Positions 1 to 8,197 of a stretch of DNA of 26,348 nucleotides are shown piece by piece; position 1 is the first letter of the stretch; every line of letters begins with the position of its first letter. The stretch spans positions 1-26,348 of IMG/VR virus record IMGVR_UViG_3300042893_001295; one strand, written 5' to 3'. The position numbers and the translations under genes are program-made. This DNA comes from a virus. Under the pieces are notes generated by a model. The model searched no databases. It was not told where the DNA came from and saw nothing but the letters and a program-made list of their open reading frames with translations.

Positions 1-17
1 CCTGAGCTATACGCACT

Positions 18-25
18 GATAAATA
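18..25 (+). promoter_or_regulatory. T4-type late promoter candidate (GATAAATA)
   Basis: GATAAATA matches the T4 late promoter TATAAATA in 7 of 8 positions. The same core occurs between genes at 15132 and 24932. Transcripts from it would read into the structured leader and the radical SAM gene at 255. It overlaps the possible tail of an upstream reading frame, so the call is uncertain. Confidence 0.35.
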
Positions 26-113
26 CCCAATCCCTGCCTTAGGGACCGTTTGATGCTACGGTATAGGCGTCAGGTGCTCACTACCTTTAAGCAGGATTCG
101 CTACCCTTGTTTT

Positions 114-134
114 AAAAAGTGTGAGGCTTTTTTT
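114..134 (+). terminator. weak terminator-like hairpin with T run
   Basis: AAAAAG at 114-119 pairs with CTTTTT at 127-132 around a 7-base loop, and the T run continues to 134. The stem is almost entirely A-T, so termination would be weak. It may end transcripts from the left or be chance in AT-rich DNA. Confidence 0.25.
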
Positions 135-147
135 CTTAAACAAAAAT

Positions 148-255
148 ATGAAATACATAAAGAAAAGTGATATCAGTTGGATTAAACATCACGAGTTTTC
201 ATATCGTGAGTCACTACAGATTTGCACTCTCTCAGAATATCCAGTGGAAACTTAA
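148..255 (+). CDS. possible 35-residue peptide coupled to the radical SAM gene
   Basis: An ATG at 148 opens a 35-codon frame whose TAA at 253-255 shares its last base with the ATG at 255 of the next gene (TAATG). This is the coupling used by most real gene pairs in this window. The peptide is basic at the N terminus and carries one Cys (residue 26) and several aromatic residues. No clear Shine-Dalgarno sequence precedes it, which is the main argument against. It might be a leader peptide that couples translation, or, more speculatively, a substrate peptide for the radical SAM enzyme. I recognise no family. Confidence 0.35.
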   Translation: MKYIKKSDISWIKHHEFSYRESLQICTLSEYPVET

Positions 256-1415
256 TGAGTAGTACCCACTGTGTTTTAGCCAATATTGGACTTGCTGTGC
301 AAAATGCTGGCGGAGTTAGTATATGCAATCAAAGTCGCGAATCATTAGTCAATGATGATAACGATCCGATTGTACTGAGTAAACATTCACTAAAGGATGC
401 CTGGAACTGTTTAAGCAGACACCGCATTGCAGATGCTCTCGACAATAATATAAAACATCCAAACTGTCAGGATTGTTGGGACGAAGAAACCGGCGGCAGA
501 GAAAGTAAGCGTATCAGGTCCAATAGACAATTTGCAGATGTCAAACCAATGGCACAGCAGCCAAAGGTGATAATGATCAAGCCAGGAAATACTTGCAATC
601 TAGCATGTAGACATTGTAATCCATGGACTAGTAGTAAATGGATTAAATTTTACCATCAAGTGGAATTGGCAGGGCAAGGAACTGAAGAAGAATTTAAATC
701 TAAATTTCGATCATATAGTGAAAGTTATTCTGCAACAAGTAACACGTGGTCGGTGCTTAACGAATGGGCTCCAAGTGTTGTTTTTTATGACTTATATGGT
801 GCTGAGCCGATGCTGATTGATTCTCTATGGAATTTGATAGAAAACAGTAATCATTCTGAAACAGATATTCACATTAACACCAACGGAACCATATGGAATG
901 AAGAGATACAGAACATTCTATTAAAATTTCGTTCTGTTCAATTAGATATATCAATAGACGGAATCAACGACAGGTTTGAATACATGAGATTTCCAGCTAA
1001 ATGGGACACAGTTGAGCACAATATCGATAGATATAAAGAATTAGCAGAAAATAATAGCCATATCAACCTTCATATCATAATAACTGTTAGTGCATTAAAC
1101 ATTTATTATGCTGACGAGACTTGGGAATATTTCAACAATAAAAAAATAAATTCAGGATTCAATATACTGCATCAGCCATATCATTTAAACATGAGAATAC
1201 TCCCGACGGAGATTAAGAGAATTATTTCAAAGAAGTTGATTGATTCCAATACCCAAGCTGCATCACTCATTGACACTTTAAATATTAATAGTGAAAATCA
1301 AGAAAAGAATTTTTCAGAATTTATTCGTATTACCTCAATGCACGATGAGATTAGAAAAGAAAGTTATGCCAAAGTCTTTCCAGAAATGTTCAATATACTT
1401 GATAATTCAAGATAA
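255..1415 (+). CDS. radical SAM protein with N-terminal cysteine (twitch/SPASM-like) module
   Basis: A 386-residue protein counted from the ATG at 255. This start is preferred to the upstream TTG at 222 because of the TAATG junction. The radical SAM cluster motif CX3CX2C is at C114, C118 and C121, so the enzyme should bind a [4Fe-4S] cluster and cleave S-adenosylmethionine to a radical. N-terminal to it are C6, C24, C71 and C74 with a short W-containing helix between, resembling the auxiliary-cluster motif usually C-terminal in SPASM/twitch proteins. The substrate is unknown. The third radical SAM protein at 17219 has the same layout. The gene looks more AT-rich than gp43, as expected of accessory cargo. 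Confidence 0.8.
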   Translation: MSSTHCVLANIGLAVQNAGGVSICNQSRESLVNDDNDPIVLSKHSLKDAWNCLSRHRIADALDNNIKHPNCQDCWDEETGGRESKRIRSNRQFADVKPMAQQPKVIMIKPGNTCNLACRHCNPWTSSKWIKFYHQVELAGQGTEEEFKSKFRSYSESYSATSNTWSVLNEWAPSVVFYDLYGAEPMLIDSLWNLIENSNHSETDIHINTNGTIWNEEIQNILLKFRSVQLDISIDGINDRFEYMRFPAKWDTVEHNIDRYKELAENNSHINLHIIITVSALNIYYADETWEYFNNKKINSGFNILHQPYHLNMRILPTEIKRIISKKLIDSNTQAASLIDTLNINSENQEKNFSEFIRITSMHDEIRKESYAKVFPEMFNILDNSR

Positions 1416-1427
1416 GTAATGTACAAT
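1399..1427 (+). promoter_or_regulatory. sigma70-type promoter for dsbA
   Basis: TTGATA at 1399-1404 and TACAAT at 1422-1427 are separated by exactly 17 bases. The expected start near 1434 leaves a short leader containing AGGAG before the ATG at 1451. The -35 lies inside the end of the radical SAM gene. Confidence 0.65.
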
Positions 1428-1450
1428 AAGATTTTCAACTAGGAGTTATT

Positions 1451-1711
1451 ATGTCCGCACGTATGTTTTCAGCAGAACAAAAAGCCAAGCTCACACAGAT
1501 TATCAATGAGGGCGTGGGCGTATTACAAGAAATCGAAGACCTGAATGCAGGTTTGTCGGATACAGTCAAAGCAGTAGCAGAAGAGATGGAAATTAAACCA
1601 GCCATTCTTAAAAAAGCCATCAAGATTGCACAGAAATCTAAACTGGGCGACACTAATGCAGACCACGAAGAATTGAATACAATTTTGGAAACTGTGGGTC
1701 GTACCCTGTGA
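1451..1711 (+). CDS. dsbA: DsbA-like late transcription regulator
   Basis: An 86-residue, Cys-free, probably all-helical protein, close to the 89 residues of T4 DsbA, a double-stranded-DNA-binding protein that aids late promoters. The central stretch (roughly residues 30-62: acidic helix, then LEIKP-like turn, then a Lys-rich helix) matches my memory of DsbA-type proteins in marine T4-like phages. No catalytic motif is present. It has its own sigma70-type promoter and an AGGAG ribosome site 5 bases before the ATG. The stop overlaps the next start by 4 bases (GTGA). The family name rests on length, pattern and phage context, so it is a probable and not certain call. Confidence 0.55.
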   Translation: MSARMFSAEQKAKLTQIINEGVGVLQEIEDLNAGLSDTVKAVAEEMEIKPAILKKAIKIAQKSKLGDTNADHEELNTILETVGRTL

Positions 1712-2013
1712 TAGAGTCATTCGGTAGTTGGCTGCGCTCTACACGTGACTGGATGCGGGCTGACTTTGATTCGTATCCAGTTAGATTTACTCTGGAGATC
1801 ACAGCCTGGGTAATGAGCATTATCTGCGCTGCCTGGATGGGTATTACACTACCACACCCACCGTTCTTTATCTTGTATCCATTGTTTATTATTCAATGTG
1901 CTATTTTTACCTGGGCGTCGTGGACTCGTGGAAGCTTTGGTATGTTGTCCAACTATCTATTGCTAATGACCATTGATTTAATAGCATTGGCCCGTTTAAT
2001 TATGGTGAGTTAA
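1708..2013 (+). CDS. small multi-pass membrane protein, unknown
   Basis: A 101-residue protein starting at a GTG that overlaps the dsbA stop by 4 bases. Three hydrophobic segments are visible at about residues 28-46, 52-70 and 78-99, preceded by a charged N-terminal region. This suggests three inner-membrane spans. I recognise no family or motif. It ends directly before the ATG of the SGNH-type gene, so the two are probably translated from one message. Confidence 0.7.
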   Translation: MIESFGSWLRSTRDWMRADFDSYPVRFTLEITAWVMSIICAAWMGITLPHPPFFILYPLFIIQCAIFTWASWTRGSFGMLSNYLLLMTIDLIALARLIMVS

Positions 2014-2745
2014 ATGAATCACTGGACTTTTGAAGATTTTGAATGCGCTGAAAATCTACGCAACGGTTTTAGTCAGTATTCTGGAACGGATATTCCTAAA
2101 AATATCTTGCAATGGGCACCGGACAAACTTAACGATCCCGAAATTAGTTATCAGTTTAATAGTCGTGGATTTCGAACTTGCGAATTAGTATATGAGCCAG
2201 ATAAGTTCAGAATTGTTACCACTGGGTGTAGTTTTACTATGGGGGTGGCGGTCAAACAGTCGGCGTGCTGGCCCGAAGTTTTATCAACTAAAATACCAGA
2301 TAGTGTATTATACAATCTGGGTGTTGGTGGGGCTAGTATAGATTACGTAATACGAAGTATTTTTGTTACTTTAGACGTTTTGAAGCCCAATCTTGTATGT
2401 GTGTTATTGCCAGATCCCGCTAGATGCGAAGTTGTCTTAGATGGCGACATCCATCATGCCACAGCACACAGTCCGATTTTTTATAAAAATTATGCAAATG
2501 ATGAATACCAGGAATATCAAAAAACTAAAAATCTTGAGTTTTTAAAACTGCTTTGCAAACACAATCAAGTTCCATTGATAATTTGTGATTCGAAAAATAT
2601 TTTTAATATTGCTGATTCACTTGACCATCAAGAACTATCTAAATTTTTAGATGTTGCTCGTGACGGATTACATCATGGCGAAGGATGGCATAAACATGTT
2701 GCAAATAAATTTTTAAGCATGTATAATAAAGAGTCACTGGCTTAA
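2014..2745 (+). CDS. SGNH/GDSL-type hydrolase-like protein
   Basis: A 243-residue protein with the spaced motifs of SGNH hydrolases: a GCSFTMG block with candidate nucleophile S73, a GxGG-S block near residue 105, and a C-terminal D-x-x-H (D217, H220, with H221 adjacent). Such enzymes remove acyl groups from sugars, lipids or peptidoglycan. The real substrate cannot be read from sequence. The stop codon of the preceding membrane protein is followed at once by this ATG. A 5-bp hairpin (ACTGG 2736-2740, CCAGT 2746-2750) spans the stop codon. A second, unrelated-looking protein with similar motifs is encoded at 20561. Confidence 0.6.
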   Translation: MNHWTFEDFECAENLRNGFSQYSGTDIPKNILQWAPDKLNDPEISYQFNSRGFRTCELVYEPDKFRIVTTGCSFTMGVAVKQSACWPEVLSTKIPDSVLYNLGVGGASIDYVIRSIFVTLDVLKPNLVCVLLPDPARCEVVLDGDIHHATAHSPIFYKNYANDEYQEYQKTKNLEFLKLLCKHNQVPLIICDSKNIFNIADSLDHQELSKFLDVARDGLHHGEGWHKHVANKFLSMYNKESLA

Positions 2746-2794
2746 CCAGTATGTACCAAGGTCATGGCGAGCCACAAGTCGTCGAGGAGAAGGT

Positions 2795-5458
2795 ATGAGT
2801 TATGTTGACGCTCTGTTTGACAGAGACAAAGATCGCATTCACGTCGTGGAACGTGTCAAGGGTCAGAGAGTATTTCGAGAGTATCCAGCCAATTACGTCT
2901 TTTATTATGACGATCCACGTGGTAAATTTACCACAATCTACGGCAGTCCTGTCAGCCGCTTTAGTACCAACAACGGAAAAGAATTTCATAAAGAACAGAG
3001 AATTAATTCTGGCAAACGACTGTGGGAGTCAGATTTTAATCCCATCTTTCGTTGTCTGGCAGACAATTATCTGGGCGCAGATAGCCCCAAACTCAATGTA
3101 GCATTTTTCGACATTGAGGTGGACTTTGATCAGAAACGTGGCTACAGTAAGCCCGACGATCCATTCAATCCCATCACTAGTATCTCAGTATACATGGAGT
3201 GGTGTGATAAGATGGTGACCCTGGTGGTCCCACCTAAAACATACAGTTGGGAGACTGCCCAGGAAATCTGCAACAAGTACGAAAATTGTTTCTTATTTGA
3301 GCGCGAAGAAGAAATGCTGAATACGTTCTTGGATATCATTGACGATGCAGACGTATTGTCAGGTTGGAACAGTGAGGGATATGATATTCCCTATACCACC
3401 ATGCGTATTAATAAGATACTCAGCAAAGATGATACACGTAGACTTTGTTTATGGGGACAATTTCCCAAGAAGCGCATGTTTGAACGATATGGTGTAGAAA
3501 GTCTGACGTTTGATCTTGTGGGCCGTATCCATATGGACTATATGCAATTGTATCGCAAGTACACATACGAAGAGCGACACAGCTATAGCCTGGATGCCAT
3601 TGGTGAATACGAGGAATGTGGCAGTAAAGTTGCATACGAAGGCACTTTGGATCAACTTTACAATAAAGAATTTGAAAAGTTTATTGACTATAACAGACAG
3701 GACGTTATGTTGTTGGCCAAACTGGATAAGAAGCTACGCTTCCTGGATCTGGCCAATGAACTGGCACACGACAATACTGTATTGCTACAGACCACTATGG
3801 GTGCTGTGGCAGTTACTGAGCAGGCTATTATTAATGAAGCACATCAACGTGGTTTAATTGTACCCAACAGGAAAAAATCAGATGACGGTGAAAATACCCA
3901 AGCAGCAGGTGCCTATGTTGCTCATCCCAAAAAAGGGGTCCACGAATGGATTGGCGCGATCGACATCAACAGTCTCTACCCGTCAGCAATCCGTGCTCTT
4001 AACATGGGACCGGAAACAATCGTTGGTCAACTCCGACCAGTCATGACTGAGAAATACATCAGCGATAAAATGGCCGCAGGGTCAAGTTTTGCCGATGCCT
4101 GGGAAGATATGTTTGGTAGTTTGGAGTATCAGTCGGTTATGAACTCAGAGCCCGGAACAGAGATTACTATTGACTGGGAAGATGGCAATGTTTCAGTACA
4201 CAGTGCCGCTGAAGTCTGGCGGATTATATTTGACAGTCGACAGCCCTGGATTCTCAGCGCCAATGGTACAATATTTAAGCACGACATGAAAGGAGTTATT
4301 CCCGGACTTCTGGAGAGATGGTATGCAGAAAGAAAAGAACTTCAAGCTAAAAAGAACACCGCAGAAACTCCTGAGGATAAAGCCTTCTGGGACAAACGAC
4401 AACTTGTTAAAAAGATCAACCTCAACAGCCTCTATGGCGCGATCCTTAATGCGGGATGTCGCTTTTTTGACAAAAGAATTGGTCAGAGTACGACGCTTAC
4501 TGGGCGGTGCATCGCGAAACACATGGACGCCTTCGTCAATGAAGCGATTACGGGCTCGTATGATCATATTGGAGATGCAATTATCTATGGCGATACGGAC
4601 TCTGTCTATTTCTCGGCGTGGCCGGCATTCAAAGCGGAAGTGGAAGCAGGACGTATGACCTGGGATCACGACACCTGTGTGGAAATTTATGACACCATTG
4701 GTGAAGCCGTAAACGAAAGTTTTCCGGGATTTATGGAACGAGCTTTCCATTGTCCCAGAGACATGGGCGACATTATCAAAGGTGGACGTGAGCTGATCGC
4801 CAGTAAAGGTTTATTTATCAAGAAGAAGCGTTATGCTGTTCTGATTTTTGATCTGGAGGGAAACCGTCTTGATGTAAATGGTAAGCCCGGTAAAGTTAAA
4901 GCTATGGGCCTGGATCTTAAAAGATCCGATACACCCAAGCTGGTGCAGGACTTTTTAAGTGAAATCCTACTGGATGTTTTGACTGGTAGCAGTCGTGAAG
5001 CCACTGTGGATAAAGTGCGAAACTTTAAACTCAAGTTTGCAGATTTGCCAGCCTGGCAGAAAGGTACACCCAAACGTGTAAACAATTTGACCAAGTATAC
5101 AGCAGAAGAACAACGACTGGGCAAAGCCAATATGCCGGGCCATGTTCGTGCAGCCATGAACTGGAACAATCTCAAGAATATGATGAGCGACAACTACAGT
5201 ATGAGTATTGTGGACGGTATGAAGACCATTGTATGTAAACTCAAAGATAATCCCATTGGATTTACCTCAGTGGGCTATCCCATTGATGAAAGTCGTATCC
5301 CACAATGGTTCAAAGATCTACCGTTTGACGACGATCTGATGGAAACCACAATTGTGGATCAGAAGGTGGAAAACCTTTTAGGTGTTCTAGGGTGGCGTAT
5401 CGCTGAAAGCACTGACATTAAGTCTACATTCGATAGTTTGTTTAGCTGGGGTGAATAA
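2795..5458 (+). CDS. 43: family B DNA polymerase, gp43
   Basis: The 887-residue replicative polymerase with proofreading exonuclease. Exonuclease motifs: Exo I with D106 and E108, Exo II around D197, Exo III with D303. Polymerase motifs: motif A DINSLYPS with D390, motif B KKINLNSLYG ending near residue 547, motif C YGDTDS with D600 and D602. T4 gp43 is 898 residues, so this is full length, with no intein or intron. A strong AGGAGAAGG ribosome site precedes the ATG; it lies within a 15-codon frame (2751-2798) that ends in ATGA with this start. It works with the sliding clamp at 6453. Bases about 3945-4640, covering motifs A to C, use NCG and CTC codons far more than the rest of the gene (see findings). 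Confidence 0.97.
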   Translation: MSYVDALFDRDKDRIHVVERVKGQRVFREYPANYVFYYDDPRGKFTTIYGSPVSRFSTNNGKEFHKEQRINSGKRLWESDFNPIFRCLADNYLGADSPKLNVAFFDIEVDFDQKRGYSKPDDPFNPITSISVYMEWCDKMVTLVVPPKTYSWETAQEICNKYENCFLFEREEEMLNTFLDIIDDADVLSGWNSEGYDIPYTTMRINKILSKDDTRRLCLWGQFPKKRMFERYGVESLTFDLVGRIHMDYMQLYRKYTYEERHSYSLDAIGEYEECGSKVAYEGTLDQLYNKEFEKFIDYNRQDVMLLAKLDKKLRFLDLANELAHDNTVLLQTTMGAVAVTEQAIINEAHQRGLIVPNRKKSDDGENTQAAGAYVAHPKKGVHEWIGAIDINSLYPSAIRALNMGPETIVGQLRPVMTEKYISDKMAAGSSFADAWEDMFGSLEYQSVMNSEPGTEITIDWEDGNVSVHSAAEVWRIIFDSRQPWILSANGTIFKHDMKGVIPGLLERWYAERKELQAKKNTAETPEDKAFWDKRQLVKKINLNSLYGAILNAGCRFFDKRIGQSTTLTGRCIAKHMDAFVNEAITGSYDHIGDAIIYGDTDSVYFSAWPAFKAEVEAGRMTWDHDTCVEIYDTIGEAVNESFPGFMERAFHCPRDMGDIIKGGRELIASKGLFIKKKRYAVLIFDLEGNRLDVNGKPGKVKAMGLDLKRSDTPKLVQDFLSEILLDVLTGSSREATVDKVRNFKLKFADLPAWQKGTPKRVNNLTKYTAEEQRLGKANMPGHVRAAMNWNNLKNMMSDNYSMSIVDGMKTIVCKLKDNPIGFTSVGYPIDESRIPQWFKDLPFDDDLMETTIVDQKVENLLGVLGWRIAESTDIKSTFDSLFSWGE

Positions 5459-6393
5459 TGTCTTTGTATGAATTAGTCTCACTTAAACAATTGTTGATTA
5501 AGTCTATAGAACCACAACCGGCTATTGATCAGTTGTTAATTTTACGAGATAATATACATAATATTAAAAATTTAGTATCCGTGAGTTTTGATAATGAGAT
5601 CTTTATTGATACCACAGTGGACTATTATAACAATCTTATAAATTTAGCTCAACAACCATTGGCTGAGTTAACAAAAAAGATAGACGCGATCAACACCCAA
5701 ATTAATGAAATTACACATCGCCTATTCTATAACAATTATGAATTAGAAGAATTATATAGTTCTGTAGAAAATGATAGAATTGCACGTAAGATACACATTG
5801 GTAAAGAAGTTGAAGATATTATCCGACAAAGAATATGGATAAACACTAACTGGAAATATCCCGCTTTGGAGATTGGGTGTCGAGATGGTGAGTGGACTCG
5901 GGAAATGGTTGCCGCGGACCCCTTATATGTAGTGGATCATCATCATGAATTTTTAAATGCAGCAGTCAAACAGTTTACTCCAGAATATCAGAGACGCATT
6001 CGACCATATCATCTGAATAACCACGACCTGTCAATATTACCACAAGATCAGTTTGGTTTTATTTTTAGTTGGGGGTATTTTAATTATGTTAGTATAGACA
6101 CTATTAAAAAATATCTACAACAGATTATGAAATTATTAAGGCCTGGTGGGCTATTTTTGTTTAGTTACAACGATGGTGACACCCCCACTGGCGCTGCCAT
6201 GGCAGAATCCTTTTCACAGACTTACCTGCCAAAAAGTGCCTTAATACTTCTATGTCAAAGCATGGGATTTAAAATAGAAAATGTTATTGACCCAGCAAAT
6301 GGAATTAGTTTGTTGGAGATCAAACGCCCGGGAACATTGCGTACCATTAAGGCACATCAGGTTTTGGGCGAAATGAAACGCCGTGAAATTTAA
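5458..6393 (+). CDS. class I SAM-dependent methyltransferase with N-terminal helical region
   Basis: A 311-residue protein whose ATG shares a base with the polymerase stop (TAATG). Residues 1-110 are helical with probable coiled coil. From about residue 136 there is a Rossmann methyltransferase domain: motif I around E138-IGCRDGE-145, an acidic end of strand 2 (VVDHHH), and a post-motif LLRPGGLFLFSY near residue 225. The class is clear; the substrate is not. It sits between polymerase and clamp, but its AT-rich, variable look is that of accessory cargo. It could modify a glycan, a small molecule or a protein. Confidence 0.75.
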   Translation: MSLYELVSLKQLLIKSIEPQPAIDQLLILRDNIHNIKNLVSVSFDNEIFIDTTVDYYNNLINLAQQPLAELTKKIDAINTQINEITHRLFYNNYELEELYSSVENDRIARKIHIGKEVEDIIRQRIWINTNWKYPALEIGCRDGEWTREMVAADPLYVVDHHHEFLNAAVKQFTPEYQRRIRPYHLNNHDLSILPQDQFGFIFSWGYFNYVSIDTIKKYLQQIMKLLRPGGLFLFSYNDGDTPTGAAMAESFSQTYLPKSALILLCQSMGFKIENVIDPANGISLLEIKRPGTLRTIKAHQVLGEMKRREI

Positions 6394-6402
6394 TCAATGG
6401 CA

Positions 6403-6431
6403 TTGACTTCTCTAAATACAACTACTATAAT
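6403..6431 (+). promoter_or_regulatory. sigma70-type promoter for gp45
   Basis: TTGACT at 6403-6408 and a perfect TATAAT at 6426-6431 are separated by 17 bases. The predicted start near 6438 gives a short leader with GGAG before the ATG at 6453. This is one of the best matches in the window. Confidence 0.8.
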
Positions 6432-6452
6432 ATAACATCTATCGGAGAACTT

Positions 6453-7184
6453 ATGAAATCCACATTACGTGATATCGTACAACACACACATGGACTGGGT
6501 AATATTGACCTGGTTAAAATAACTGGCACCGCAGAAGAAACAATAATTAATGCCATTGCGGAAGATCGCTCAGTTATTCTAGAAGCCAAATTCAAAGCAC
6601 CAGTGGCTGAATTCATTGGCACAGTGGGTATGCCCAATCTGGGAAAGTTGAATACCATCCTAAATATTCCTGAATACAAAGATGAAGCCAAGATTACTGT
6701 TACACGCCAGGACCGTAATGGCGAATCTGTTCCAGTGGGCATTCACTTTGAAAACGCAGCCAGTGACTTTAAAAACGACTACCGTTTTATGGCCGCTGAG
6801 ATCGTCAATGACAAACTCAAAGCAGTTAAGTTTAAGGGCGTTAAATGGGGTGTGGACATTGTCCCCACAGTCGCCTCCATCCAACGTCTAAAATTTCAGG
6901 CTAGTGCCAACAGTGAAGAAACAACTTTTGTTGCTAAAACTGAAAATGGTAACTTAAAATTTTACTTTGGTGATGCAGCCAGCCATGCCGGTGACTTTGT
7001 ATTTGAATCTGGTGTCGCCGGCTCGTTGACCAAATCTTGGTCCTGGCCAGTCAACAGTGTAATCAGCATTCTGAGTCTAAGTGGCGACAAGACATTTAAG
7101 ATTTCAGATGAGGGTGCAGCAATGATCACTGTGGACTCGGGCATCGCTGAATACAGCTACATTATTCCAGCACAAACCAAGTAA
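6453..7184 (+). CDS. 45: DNA polymerase sliding clamp, gp45
   Basis: A 243-residue protein (T4 gp45 is 228) with the pattern of a two-domain, beta-rich clamp. An N-terminal helix is followed by alternating strands, including an F-x-G-x-V-G-M-P-x-L-x-x-L block near residues 53-70. A C-terminal half ends in a strand rich in alternating hydrophobics (ISDEGAAMITVDS, then YSYIIPA). T4 clamps are trimers that tether gp43 to DNA and, with late factors, activate late promoters. Its own strong promoter and its place just after the polymerase support the call. There are no catalytic residues, so the identification rests on pattern and context. Confidence 0.75.
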   Translation: MKSTLRDIVQHTHGLGNIDLVKITGTAEETIINAIAEDRSVILEAKFKAPVAEFIGTVGMPNLGKLNTILNIPEYKDEAKITVTRQDRNGESVPVGIHFENAASDFKNDYRFMAAEIVNDKLKAVKFKGVKWGVDIVPTVASIQRLKFQASANSEETTFVAKTENGNLKFYFGDAASHAGDFVFESGVAGSLTKSWSWPVNSVISILSLSGDKTFKISDEGAAMITVDSGIAEYSYIIPAQTK

Positions 7185-8197
7185 TGCCAGCGCCGCTGAT
7201 AAAGATACATCCTTATATGTTTGAAGCCAGGTCTCGCGGATTAGCCAGGTCTGAGCCTATAACTAATACTTGCAACATGCCCAGCCGTGGCCTTTCCATT
7301 GATATGGAAGGCGATTGCTATGTATGTCACTGCGATGCATATTTACCAGTGGCTGTCACCAATATTTTAGATGTAGATCACCTGGCAGATATATGGCAGA
7401 CCAGTGCTGCTAACTATCTGCAAAAAAACATCACAGAACAAAAGTTTACCTATTGCGCTGTGGAACATTGTGGTATATTAGATCATTCAGTGAATTTACA
7501 ACGATATGAGATCAGTGTTAACATTGACGAAAGTTGTAACTTGGCTTGTCCCACTTGTCGCCGTGGACCCATTATGCACAGTTCAGGTGATGTATACAAG
7601 CGCCGATTAAAGATGGTCAACCATCTGGTCAGTCTGGCCAATGAGTTTGATGCACCACTATTATTGACCATGAGTGGCAATGGCGATCCACTGGCCAGCA
7701 CCATTATGCGCCCACTCGTACTAAACTGGCAACCCAAGCAAAATCAGGAAGTAAAACTGTTTACTAATGGTCTACTTATGGATAAACTGTTACCAGACAG
7801 CGGTATATTTCCGCACATTAAGTATTACCAACTCAGTGTGGATGCCGGTAGTCAGGAGGTGTATGAGCGTGTTCGCAGACCCGGTCGATACAATGTGCTT
7901 AGACGAAACTTGGACTGGTTAGCCGCTAATAAATCTCCAGATACCCATGTGCTGCTTTTTTTCTGCCTTAGTGCAGCCAATGTTTATGACGTCAAGAACT
8001 TTGTAGACATGTGTACTGAGTATGGATTCTATGGTAGTATTACCAAACTGGATAACTGGTATACATTTGACGATTTCGCCAGTCAGGATGTGGCTAATCC
8101 GACACACCCACTACACGCGGTGGCTTTAGATCAATTGCGATCAGTCCTGAGTACACCCAGAATCACTATACCACACACATTAACTAAATTACTATGA
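7184..8197 (+). CDS. radical SAM protein with N-terminal cysteine module (second copy)
   Basis: A 337-residue protein overlapping the clamp stop by one base (TAATG). The radical SAM motif is at C118, C122 and C125 (CNLACPTC). An N-terminal half carries C30, C45, C48, C50, C91 and C96 and a SPASM-like D-I-W-x-T helix near residues 69-73, so an auxiliary Fe-S cluster probably precedes the barrel. A GNGDPL segment near residue 165 fits the SAM-binding GGE region of the family. The substrate is unknown. It shares module order with the proteins at 255 and 17219 but differs in cysteine spacing. It overlaps the sulfotransferase by 4 bases. Confidence 0.8.
   Translation: MPAPLIKIHPYMFEARSRGLARSEPITNTCNMPSRGLSIDMEGDCYVCHCDAYLPVAVTNILDVDHLADIWQTSAANYLQKNITEQKFTYCAVEHCGILDHSVNLQRYEISVNIDESCNLACPTCRRGPIMHSSGDVYKRRLKMVNHLVSLANEFDAPLLLTMSGNGDPLASTIMRPLVLNWQPKQNQEVKLFTNGLLMDKLLPDSGIFPHIKYYQLSVDAGSQEVYERVRRPGRYNVLRRNLDWLAANKSPDTHVLLFFCLSAANVYDVKNFVDMCTEYGFYGSITKLDNWYTFDDFASQDVANPTHPLHAVALDQLRSVLSTPRITIPHTLTKLL

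Larger units (their letters stand above)
1..147. other. non-coding left end, possibly with the tail of an upstream gene
   Basis: There is no convincing complete gene here. Frame 1 is open from base 1 to a TAG at 40-42 and could be the last 13 codons of an upstream gene, but that is too short to judge. The segment can form small helices: GCCT 36-39 with AGGC 65-68 enclosing ACCG 45-48 with CGGT 59-62, and AGGT 72-75 with ACCT 83-86 around a 7-base loop. This might be a small structured RNA or a 5' leader. It does not fit a tRNA cloverleaf. Confidence 0.4.

Noticed and set aside
36-110. Possible tRNA in the left non-coding segment
   Set aside because: A 7-base loop and short helices are present, but there is no consistent acceptor stem or T arm, and the base before the would-be anticodon is C, not T.
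52-114. 20-codon frame in the left non-coding region
   Set aside because: No ribosome site, no coupling to a neighbour, and no protein-like pattern.
2736-2750. Hairpin ACTGG/CCAGT as a gp43 autoregulatory operator
   Set aside because: In T4 the operator overlaps the ribosome site; this one is about 45 bases upstream of the ATG and only 5 bp.
2751-2798. 15-codon frame ending in ATGA with gp43
   Set aside because: Its coupling is suggestive, but its last codons simply encode the strong gp43 ribosome site and it is too short to support as a gene.
3945-4640. Intein or intron within gp43
   Set aside because: The reading frame is continuous, of normal length, and motifs A, B and C are correctly spaced; only codon usage is odd.
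4193-4750. 185-codon antisense frame inside gp43
   Set aside because: It lies within the codon-shifted block, which opens antisense frames by composition; the sense strand encodes the polymerase motifs A to C.
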